Source: Arcanobacterium_A hippocoleae_A (GTDB taxonomy: Bacteria > Actinomycetota > Actinomycetes > Actinomycetales > Actinomycetaceae). From it: a DNA stretch of 64,000 nt. Both the position numbers and the translations under genes were made by a program. The notes beneath the pieces are model-generated. The model was not told the DNA's origin. It was given only the letters and a program-made list of their open reading frames with translations, and made no database searches. Below, in pieces: positions 42,206-49,875 of the stretch (position 1 is its first letter; every line of letters begins with the position of its first letter). The stretch lies in the NCBI GenBank assembly GCA_040360365.1, contig CP136412.1; one strand, given 5' to 3'.

Positions 42206-45200
42206 TTGTCTCCCGCTGAAAATTCTCATCCAGCAGCGCAGCCGAATCCGCCGCGTCCGCCGCGTAATGCGCGGAACACATCTCGCGGCGGAGGGCTGAA
42301 AGGCGGGGCATTCGTGCCGACGCTGATTATTCTTGCTGCGATTTTGTTTTTGCTTGTCGTTTTTGCAGCATTCTGGACCGAGCTGAGGTGGTTCGAACAA
42401 ATTCAGGCGCTGCGCGTATTTTGGATGCAGTATGGTGCATTCGTCGGGATAGCTGCCGTCGGAGTGATTGTTCTTTTCGCTTTTCTTGCAGTGTCGGCAT
42501 ATTTTGCATTTAGTGACGGTGCGAAAAGTTCGGCAAATGATAAATCGAATGCGCGCAAGAAGAACGCAAAGAAAAACAGAATGAAGATGAGAGTGTTCAG
42601 GCTGATGGAAAACAGTCTGAACATACTGTGCATGAGGCAAAAATCGATGATGAAGCATCGTTGTTTGCAAATCTTAGCGCACAATTCGGGGGCGCGTTCG
42701 GCGGAAAATTTACTGTCCCGCCAACAGCTAATACAAAACCGGTAAAACTGCAGAAACAAAAACCGCATCAGGCGATTATTTGGGCGGTTATCGCGATTTT
42801 AAGCATAGTTGTTGGAAGTATGCTTGGCGGGAATTGGCGCGAATTTCTGCTTTGGTTCAACTCCACGCCGTTTAATGAAGCCGATCCGGAATTTGGTAAG
42901 GATATTTCTTTTTACGTGTTCACCTTGCCGGTATTGCACACTTTAATCTCTTTCATTTCAATAGCGATAGCGCTTTCACTGATTGTTTCACTAACCGGTT
43001 ACTGGTTGGGCGAACAGATTAATTTCGTTCAAAGAAAGCTGAACACGACTCTGCGGGCACGAATTCATGTGGGAATCCTGGCTGCGCTGTTTACATTGAC
43101 TTTTGCGGCGCGCTACTGGCTGTCGCGCTATGATTTGCTTCTCGGCAACAATTCACGGTTCTCTGGTGCGAGCTTTACAGATATCAACGCTTCAAAGCCC
43201 GGTTTAACAATTCTTGCAATTTCTGTAGCGCTAATTGCGGTGCTTTTCCTTTATGCGGCTTTCCGTAACTCGTGGAAACCGGCAATTATCGGTGTCGCAG
43301 CAACTGCCGCCGCCGCAATTGTACTTACCAGTCTTTATCCGTATCTAATTCAGAATTTTCAGGTTGAACCGAATGCGGCTGAACTTGAATCTGAGTATAT
43401 TCAACGTAATATTGACGCAACTTTGTCGGCATACGGTATTGACAAGGTCGAAACCCAACAGTATGCGGCGCGCACTGAAACGAAGAGCGGGCAGCTTCGT
43501 CAAGATTCAGAGACGGCAGCACAGATTCGGCTGCTTGATCCAACTATTGTTTCTCCCTCGTTTAACCAGCTGCAGCAGAATCGTCAATACTATCAGTTCA
43601 CTGACCGTCTTTCCGTTGACCGCTACCATATCAAAGGGGAAATGCGCGATACTGTGATTGCAATGCGTGAACTGAACCTTGATGGTTTGGATAATTCCCG
43701 TCGTTCTTGGGTTAATGATCATACGGTTTATACACACGGTTTCGGTGTTGTGGCTGCTTACGGAAATACAGTTACTACAAAGGGCGATCCGGCATTCTGG
43801 GAAGCCGGTATTCCGAGTTCTGGTGAGATGGGCGAATATGAGCCGCGAATTTATTTTGGGCAAGATTCTCCGGCTTACTCGATCGTGGGCGCACCTGAGG
43901 GAACAGAACCGTGGGAGCTTGATTATCCGGATGATAAGGCGCCAAATGGTCAAGTAAACAACACTTACAAAGGCGACGGCGGACCGGCGATTTCAAACGT
44001 TTTCGAAAAGCTGCTGTACGCAATCAAATTCCGCTCGACGGAGTTGTTCTTCTCTGACCGTGTTACTGATGAGTCCCAGATTCTTTTCGACCGCAATCCG
44101 CATCAGCGTTTGGCAAAAGTCGCTCCATATCTCACATTGGATTCTAAAGCTGTGCCGGCCGTCGTTGATATGGATGATAATCCAAGTACACCGAAAGAAC
44201 TTGTTTGGATTATCGACGGATACACCACGTCGAATAACTACCCGTACTCTGCACGCGAAACATTGCAGGAAGCCACCGCTGATTCACTCACACGCGGATT
44301 GCGTGAAAGAAGCGGAATGAATTTCAACGCTCCGGAGCAGATTAACTATATTCGGAACTCCGTGAAAGCTGTGGTGAATGCGTATGACGGTTCGGTGAAG
44401 CTTTTCCAGTGGGATCAGAAAGATCCGATTATTAACGCATGGAAGAAGATTTTCCCGGGACAGGTTACTGATCTTGCCGAAATGCCGGGAGATTTGATTG
44501 CGCATGTACGTTATCCGGAAGATCTTTTAAGGTGCAGCGGACGCTTCTTGCCCGATATCACGTGCAGGATGCGAAGTCTTTCTATTCTGGCGGTGATTTC
44601 TGGCAGGTGCCGACCGATCCGAATTCGGAAAGTAAGGAAGCAGCTCCGGCACAGCCTCCGTATTATATGACTTTGCAGATGCCGGGGCAGGATCAGGCAT
44701 CGTTCTCGCTTACCACTTCATATATTCCCGGCGGTAATACGAAACGTAATGTGATGACCGGTTTCTTGGCGGCCGATTCCAATGCTGGATCTGAGACTGG
44801 GAAGATTGCCGATTCATACGGCAAGCTGCGGCTGCTGGAAGCTCCGCGCGATTTGACTGTTGAGGGTCCGGGGCAGGCAAAGAATACGATGCTGGCGAAT
44901 CCGGATGTTTCACAGGCACTGAACTTGCTGCGGCAGGGCGGAACAAATACCCGCGAGGGTAATTTGCTTTCGCTTCCAATTGGCGGGGGCTGCTCTATGT
45001 GCAGCCAATCTATGTGCAGGCATCCACAGGTACGCAATATCCGACATTGCAGTATGTGCTGGCACTTTTCGGAGATAAGGTCGGATTCGCGCCGACGCTT
45101 GACCAGGCTTTAGATAAAGTTTTCGGAGGAGATTCCGGTGTGAAAGCTGGGGATGCGGCAATTGCTGGAGACAAGGAAGCCCCGATAGCGGCAGGCGGAA

Positions 45201-45517
45201 CTGCTGGAGGTGCTGGAAGTGCTGGAAGTGCGGATACTGAATCAGGCAATAGCGGTGATGGCAGCGGCAGCGGTGCTGATTCAGGCGGAACTGCTGCTGA
45301 TTCGCCGATAACTACTCCGGCAGCTCCTCCTGCTCCTGGGGCTCCAGCTGCGGGGGATGCCAAGGCGAAACTTGATACGGCCTTAAAGAATGCGGAAGCT
45401 GCGATTGGTGAAAGCGAAGCTGCGCGGAAAGCTGGCGACTGGGCTGCTTATGGGAAAGCACAGGAGAAATTAGCTCAGGCAATTAAAGATGCGATTTCTG
45501 CACAAGGAGGTAACTGA
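42206..45517 (+). CDS. UPF0182 family membrane protein (three frameshifts)
   Basis: This is a large actinobacterial membrane protein of unknown function. It has seven or so N-terminal membrane helices (for example FIPTLI-type start, ELRWFEQIQALRVF, FGKDISFYVFTLPVLH), then a long extracellular domain (RNIDATLSAYGI, WVNDHTVYTHGFGVVAAYGN, EPRIYFGQDSPAYSIVG) and a Gly/Ala/Ser-rich tail. The TTG start at 42206 has AGAGG upstream. One base must be restored at A5 42572-42576 (KKKQNEDESVQADG), T4 44525-44528 (PEDLFKVQRTLLARYH) and G5 44985-44989 (GGGLLYVQPIYVQA). Corrected length is about 1104 residues. Confidence 0.91.
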
Positions 45518-45849
45518 CATTCTGCGTACAACTGACGTGCGGAGTGTGAAGCGTGAAGCGTGAAGCAGATTTTATTTTGCTTGGATGGAATTTGATTGCA
45601 ATAAATCGATTTTTGTGCGGTTTAATTGCATAAAGTTCGTTTGCACGAAGTACGTTTGTGTAAAGTGCTTTTGTACAAAGTTCATTTGTAAAAAGATTTT
45701 TTGTGCAAAGTTTGTACAACCAGAATGCGGGAAAATTTGGTGTGGTGAGCTGCCGATAAGTTTCATACAGCATATAGGTGCATGTGAGAAAAGGCACGGC
45801 GCTAAGCTTGCAATGCGTTGAGGATTGTTATTAAACTGGCATAGCCGAC
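45518..45849. other. Intergenic region between UPF0182 and tRNA-Met
   Basis: About 330 bases holding the 15-bp tandem repeat block described separately and the presumed tRNA promoter. A short GCGTGAA repeat lies at about 45550-45563. No gene is supported on either strand; open frames here are products of the repeat and the tRNA. Confidence 0.6.
45605..45709. repeat. Degenerate 15-bp tandem repeat, seven units
   Basis: Seven head-to-tail 15-base units run from about 45605 to 45709, with consensus close to GTTCGTTTGTGCAAA; the clearest units are at 45635-45649, 45650-45664, 45665-45679 and 45680-45694. The copies differ at a few positions each. The block sits about 140 bases upstream of the initiator tRNA gene at the border of the mobile element. 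Confidence 0.75.
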
Positions 45850-45923
45850 GCGGAGTGGAGCAGTTCGGTAGCTCGCCGGGCTCATAACCCGGAGGTCGCA
45901 GGTTCAAATCCTGTCTCCGCAAC
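45850..45923 (+). tRNA. Initiator tRNA-Met (CAT anticodon)
   Basis: The full cloverleaf is visible: acceptor CGCGGAG pairs with CTCCGCA with the C1:A72 mismatch typical of bacterial initiators; the anticodon stem CCGGG-CTCATAA-CCCGG has the three G-C pairs of initiator tRNA; the T arm contains GGTTCAAATCC. The CAT anticodon sits at about 45884-45886. CCA is not encoded (the next bases are ct). A terminator follows within 12 bases. Confidence 0.95.
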
Positions 45924-46241
45924 TGATACAAGATCCCTGGACTCGTAAGAGTTCGGGGATTTTGCTTTACCTGGAATAAATGGTGCTGGTGTCCAGTTTC
46001 CATTAAAGTCTTGCGTTGGTAGTAAATCGGCTACTTCTACACCGAAGTATGCCGCTAAACCCATGAGATCCTCAATAGTCCACTTTGTTCTTCCGTGAAT
46101 TCGATTAGAAATATGCTGCCCTGCAAGATTTAAGGCATTTCCTAGCTCTGCTCGTGATACTCCCGTGTAAAGCAGGTGTTGGGCTACGGTCATACCGATA
46201 GCACGATCGGCACTCATGATACTAAATTCTATTACGGTCAT
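45882..46241 (-). CDS. Helix-turn-helix repressor-like protein
   Basis: This small XRE/phage-repressor-like DNA-binding protein contains the helix-turn-helix at about residues 15-70: TVAQHLLYTGVSRAELGNAL, then GQHISNRIHGRTKWTIEDLM and AAYFGVEVADLLP. ATG 46241 or 46217 could be the start. As read, the last ~25 residues cross the tRNA terminator and end inside the tRNA gene (tail ETGFEPATSGL), a known artefact of frames read antisense through tRNA, so the real protein may end near 45990 or a base may be missing. It is the leftmost element gene and divergent from the next. It probably represses element genes through the two repeats upstream. Confidence 0.72.
   Translation of the reverse strand: MTVIEFSIMSADRAIGMTVAQHLLYTGVSRAELGNALNLAGQHISNRIHGRTKWTIEDLMGLAAYFGVEVADLLPTQDFNGNWTPAPFIPGKAKSPNSYESRDLVSVAETGFEPATSGL
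45934..45964 (+). terminator. Intrinsic terminator after tRNA-Met
   Basis: ATCCCTGGACTC-GTAA-GAGTTCGGGGAT forms a 12-bp stem with a tetraloop and minor mismatches, followed directly by TTTT. Confidence 0.8.
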
Positions 46242-46257
46242 GTAACTATCGTACCGT

Positions 46258-46340
46258 ATGAATAAAATATGTTCAACTGATTTAATTGCTTTATTTTAAA
46301 TAAAGTGTAATCATAGTTTCGATGAACAAAAAACGTTCAA
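46258..46340. promoter_or_regulatory. Two 19-bp operator-like repeats
   Basis: ATGAATAAAATATGTTCAA (46258-46276) and ATGAACAAAAAACGTTCAA (46322-46340) match at 16 of 19 positions. Each contains the inverted pair TGAAC-N7-GTTCA (one mismatch in the first). They flank an A/T-rich centre between the divergent repressor and the next gene, as expected for a phage-type operator region. Confidence 0.6.
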
Positions 46341-46375
46341 ATGATAATTTGTTTTATTGGTTGATTGGATGACAT

Positions 46376-46621
46376 GTGTTTAGTGCAAATGAGCTTTCCC
46401 AACGACTTGATGGTGCAGTGTCTGCTCTCACTCTTCGACGCTGGGCGGCAGCAGGTCGTATCAAAAGCTCATACAAACTTCTTAATGGGCGAATAATGTT
46501 TACGGATGATGCTGTTGCTGAAATTCTTCAGCCGTTAGCTGCGGATTCAGAAGATTCTGAAGAGTTGTCTGGTTCTTTTTCTGATGTGCCTCTTCCTGGC
46601 ATGGAAGAGTGTGATGTGTGA
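46376..46621 (+). CDS. Small helix-turn-helix (excisionase/MerR-like) protein
   Basis: This 81-residue protein begins with a MerR/Xis-type winged-helix pattern: MFSANELSQRL, ALTLRRWAAAGRIKSS and a following beta hairpin LLNGRIMFTDDAVAEIL. An acidic tail follows. The GTG at 46376 is the only suitable start. It is the first gene rightward from the operator region and overlaps the next gene by one base, so it probably leads an operon with the Zn-motif protein and the Rep gene. It could act as excisionase or as an activator; the sequence does not decide. Confidence 0.65.
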   Translation: MFSANELSQRLDGAVSALTLRRWAAAGRIKSSYKLLNGRIMFTDDAVAEILQPLAADSEDSEELSGSFSDVPLPGMEECDV

Positions 46622-46899
46622 TGGCTAGTGGTACGTTGAAGACTTTGATTGCGCCTGATCGTGATCCTGTGACGATTGAGGGTAAGCCTTGTTGTGCTAA
46701 TGGGCATCCTTGGCAGTCTCGTACTACTCGTTGGCGGTATCGGGTTCGTGGTGGTCGGCATGGTTCGGGTTGGGAGCGTGATTGTCTTGTTTGTAAGCGT
46801 ATGGCTGATAAGGCTCGTGCATCTAATTTTGCTGGTCGAAATCAGCAATTGATTGTGGATGTGGCTAGTAGTGGCACGGTGTGGCATACGCGGTTTTAG
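46621..46899 (+). CDS. Small protein with C/H zinc-type motifs
   Basis: This 92-residue basic protein is not recognised. It has CCANGHPW followed about 30 residues later by DCLVCKRMADKARASN, a C-x-x-H / C-x-x-C arrangement that suggests one zinc site of the HNH-like or zinc-ribbon kind seen in small actinophage proteins. The catalytic residues of an HNH nuclease are not evident. ATG 46621 overlaps the previous stop by one base. The next gene starts 12 bases later. Confidence 0.55.
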   Translation: MASGTLKTLIAPDRDPVTIEGKPCCANGHPWQSRTTRWRYRVRGGRHGSGWERDCLVCKRMADKARASNFAGRNQQLIVDVASSGTVWHTRF

Positions 46900-46911
46900 G
46901 GTGGTTGGGTT

Positions 46912-48209
46912 ATGGAAACGTTGAGTTTATCTGTGTTTAAGCGGCTTTTAAGGCAGGCTGAGGAAAAGTCTGAAGGGGATTTGCCTGTGCTGGTTCGTTT
47001 GCCTGATGGTGGGCATGGTTGCGTGTCTGGGCTGCGTCCGTTATTGATTTTGAATTCTGATGGTGCCGGTGATTTGAAGGAAGTGGGGTTGCCGTCAGCG
47101 CTTATCGCGTTAGTGGTTGAGTGTGGAGGGTGGGGGTTTGTAGTGTCTTGGCGTGCGTCTGCTTGGTGTTTGGATCAGGTGAAGGGTGTTGGTGCGAACG
47201 CGAAGTTGGTGTTGTTGGCTTTGTGTGAGTTTGCTAATGATGAGAATGTTACTTGGCGCTCGCAGCAAGAGATTGCTTTGCGTAGTGAGTGTGAGGTGCG
47301 GACGGTTAAGAAACATTTGAAAGCTTTGGAAGGTTGGGGGTTGATTTCTCGGAAAGGGATTTACCGGTGGTGTGATTCTGATTCTGAGGTGTGTATGGTT
47401 CGCTCGCCTCATAAGCATCGTTCTGGCACGGTTTATCGGGTGCATCTTGAGATTGGGGATTTTGTTGCTCCAGATCATGTAGTAGTTCCAGATTCAGATT
47501 CAGTTTCTGTTGGTTCTGTGGATAAGTCCATAGGTGCAAATATTGCACTTGTGGAGAAAACCGCGTCAGAAAGCCAAAAAGTCCATAGGTGCAATATTTG
47601 CACTTGTGAGGGTGGGGATGGTTCCACAGGTGCAAATTTAGGTATTCCACAGGTGCAAGAGCGTGCACCTATATGTAACAGTAAACCTCCAAGAATATCC
47701 TCCAACCATTCCAGGGAAGCCTTAGCTTGTGGAAAAAGTGATTCTTCTGATGTGGCATGGCATGGTGGGATCGGGTCTGAGGATCAAGTTTTGCTGCAAG
47801 AGTGTATTCCGCCGGATTATCTTTCGGTTCTTGGTGAGAGTGCGGCGAAAGTGTGCTTGGAAGTTTTACGGGTTGGGATTGGTCAAGGTTGGGAACCGAG
47901 CCAGATTCGATTAAAACTTGCAGCTCAGCCTTTGCCGGTGGATTTAGCTAATGGGGGCGGGTTGGTGATTTACCGTGTGCGTGATGCGCTTGCTGGGATG
48001 CGCCCGACACGGGTGAAATCTGAGGCAGAAAAAGCAGGTGAGAGACGCGCGGTAGTGGAGGAAATTCTTGCTGGGGGTAGTGCTCTTTCAAAGCGGCAGC
48101 AGGTTTTGTTGGTGAATGGTTTTTGAATCAGGCTGATGCGTGTGATCCGTTGGTTGGCAGGGCTGATTCTTGGTTGGCTGAGCAGATGAGGGTGGTGAGT
48201 GTGGGATGA
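46912..48209 (+). CDS. Replication-initiator-like helix-turn-helix protein (frameshifted at 3' end)
   Basis: This is a winged-helix protein (HTH_36-like) at about residues 85-170: ANAKLVLLALCEFANDENVT, then RSQQEIALRSECEVRTVKKH and LEGWGLISRKGIY, like the DNA-binding part of phage and plasmid replication initiators. The middle (about 195-275) is low complexity and its DNA carries the iteron dyads at 47527-47672. The C-terminal part is helical (DYLSVLGESAAKVCLEVLRV). The frame stops at 48126, but one T added in the T5 run 48120-48124 gives VNGFLNQADACDPL to a TGA at 48207-48209, restoring an ATGA overlap with the next gene. The initiator role is inferred. Confidence 0.7.
47527..47672. repeat. 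Iteron array with dyads inside the Rep-like gene
   Basis: A 13-base unit TCCAYAGGTGCAA occurs four times in direct orientation (47527-47539, 47582-47594, 47623-47635, 47646-47658). The first two are each followed after 3 bases by an inverted copy (TTGCACTTGTGGA at 47543-47555 and TTGCACTTGTGAG at 47598-47610). A partial inverted copy TGCACCTAT ends the block near 47672. This looks like an origin with initiator-binding iterons placed within the initiator gene. Confidence 0.78.
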
Positions 48210-48631
48210 AAAATATTTATTTGTTTGCGCCGCGTTGTGTGTATTTGCCAGTTGATTTGGTGGCTAATCAGGAGTTGACGTATTTGGATTTAGGGGTTTT
48301 GGCAGTGCTTTTGTCGGGTGAAGTGAAAGATGGTGGGTATCGGGTGCTTGCACGGCGTAATGGGATTGGGCAAGAATCTTGCCGTGCGGCGCTGCGTCGT
48401 CTTGAGCGTGCTGGGCTGGTGTATCGATTTTTGATGGTGAAAGACGGGAAGAAGCATTCGATGATGGTTTCTTCGCCTTTTCCTGTAAGTGCAGATCAAG
48501 CATGTGAAAAGCTGCTGCAAGCCAGTGAAGGGGATGTTGTTTCTTGCTTATCGCACCCATCTTTTTCAAAAAGCAAGGAAATATCTGGGGAAGCCTGTGA
48601 TAAAACGGGTATAGAGCCGTCTTCGGCTTGA
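48206..48631 (+). CDS. Helix-turn-helix domain protein
   Basis: This 141-residue protein shows a winged-helix layout in its first 90 residues: ELTYLDLGVLAVLLSGEVKD, then YRVLARRNGIGQESCRAALR and RLERAGLVYRFLMVKDGK. The tail is Ser/Glu rich. It overlaps the end of the frame-corrected Rep-like gene as ATGA, so both belong to one transcript, and it is plausibly a helicase loader or copy-control partner; neither role is proven. The end of the gene runs into a nested hairpin. Confidence 0.6.
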   Translation: MKNIYLFAPRCVYLPVDLVANQELTYLDLGVLAVLLSGEVKDGGYRVLARRNGIGQESCRAALRRLERAGLVYRFLMVKDGKKHSMMVSSPFPVSADQACEKLLQASEGDVVSCLSHPSFSKSKEISGEACDKTGIEPSSA

Positions 48632-48642
48632 CTAGGCTTCCC
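48588..48642 (+). terminator. Nested hairpin at the end of the replication operon
   Basis: GGGAAGCCT (48588-48596) pairs with AGGCTTCCC (48634-48642), and inside it AGCCG-TCTT-CGGCT (48615-48628) forms a second stem. The structure spans the last codons and the stop of the preceding gene. No strong T-run follows, so it may be a terminator or an RNA stability element. Confidence 0.55.
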
Positions 48643-48753
48643 GGTCAGGAACTTTTCTCATAGTAATTCTAGACAGATACCTCATAACCTTGTTCTTGGC
48701 TGGGATCTTAAAATTCAATAATTTCAACAAAATCAAGAGAAAGCGACAAGAAA

Positions 48754-49783
48754 ATGAACAAATTAATGAATATGTCTAAAAAGGCTAAGATCTTTGCCGG
48801 TCTTGGGCTAATTGGTTTTTGTGCTTTGATAGCGGGATTATCTTTTTGGGCTTGGTCAAATTCGGGTGTGCGTGTAGAGGATTTGTCTAAGGAATATAAG
48901 CAAGTGGTGAAGTCTTTAGATGGAGATATTTTTACTGCGGAGAGTCTTCGTGTGGTGTGTGCGGAAAATAAGAGTCTTGACGGTGTGAACCGGTGTGAGC
49001 AAGCTAAAGTTCTGGAGAATATTAAGGCTGCGAAAGAGGTGAAAAAGGCTGAAATTCCTACAAGTGTTGCTCAGTTGGAAAAGAGTCTTGATTCTGCTAA
49101 AGAGGTGAAAGAAAAGTTAGCTAATTCGATTAGTAATGCGGAAGATGCTTTGGGTAAAGATGCTGATAAATATCGTAGTGAAGTAGTTGTTCCGCTGATT
49201 GAGGCACTTGAGGATAAGATCGCCCAGGCACGCAAGCTTGCTGCTGATAATTCCGATAATGGCGAAACACTTGTGCATAAGCCAGGTGAGCTAGCGCATG
49301 TTTTGAATATTAAGGCTGATGAGCTGGGTAAGGATGTTGAGCGTATCAGTAAAAATATGAGGGATGAAAAAGTATTTATTTCACAGTTGCAAGATATTGC
49401 TGCAAGTTTGAAATCGTCTTTGGAAAGTCTTAATGAAGCTTTTGTGATGGTGCAAAACGCGATTGGTGTAGAGCCGGAAAAACAAGCGCCGGTAGTAGTG
49501 CCGTCCCAAAAAGTGCGGCACCAAGCGGGAATGTGAATAATTCAAAGCACGCTCAAAGGGTGGCACCCCAAAATCAAGTAACACATCTTCAAGACCTGCC
49601 ACGCCAGCAAAGCCTGCTCAGCCTGCTGCTCCTGCTAAGCCTGTTAAGCCGAGTACAGATCAGTCTTCGATTGTGCCGGGGTCAAAGGATCCAAGTGGTG
49701 GTACTTGGGTAGTAACCGAAGAAAAGGATCAGTGTTTTTCTGGGGTTTTAGGTTCTGATCCTGTTGAAGTTCCTTGCCCTTAA
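48754..49783 (+). CDS. Membrane-anchored coiled-coil protein with Pro-rich repeats (two frameshifts)
   Basis: The protein starts with a basic end and one membrane helix (IFAGLGLIGFCALIAGLSFW). A long Lys/Glu/Asp-rich region of about 220 residues follows, with heptad-like spacing (coiled coil). The Pro-rich tail contains PATPAKPAQPAAPAKPVKP, and the last 50 residues hold two Cys. The frame is lost at A5 49508-49512 and at AAA 49555-49557. Restoring a base at each gives SQKSAAPSGNVNNSKHAQKG and an open frame to TAA 49781-49783. The Pro-rich repeat is shared with the small wall protein at 53143. Not recognised as a known family; a cell-surface stalk or pilus-like partner is a guess. Confidence 0.65.
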
Positions 49784-49875
49784 ATAAATGGTCTTCGTAA
49801 ATATTTATTTACGAAAAATTGCTGTACATGCACAAAGTCTTGTGTGTGTTTATCCAACAATTAGTTGAAGGAAAT

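Noticed and set aside
45572..46003. 143-residue minus-strand open frame covering the tRNA and tandem repeats
   Set aside because: It is the antisense of the tRNA (the RPPGYEPGELPNCSTP-type string is a known artefact) joined to the 15-bp repeat.
47527..47672. CRISPR array
   Set aside because: Units are 13 bases, include inverted copies, and have unequal very short spacers; no cas genes are present.
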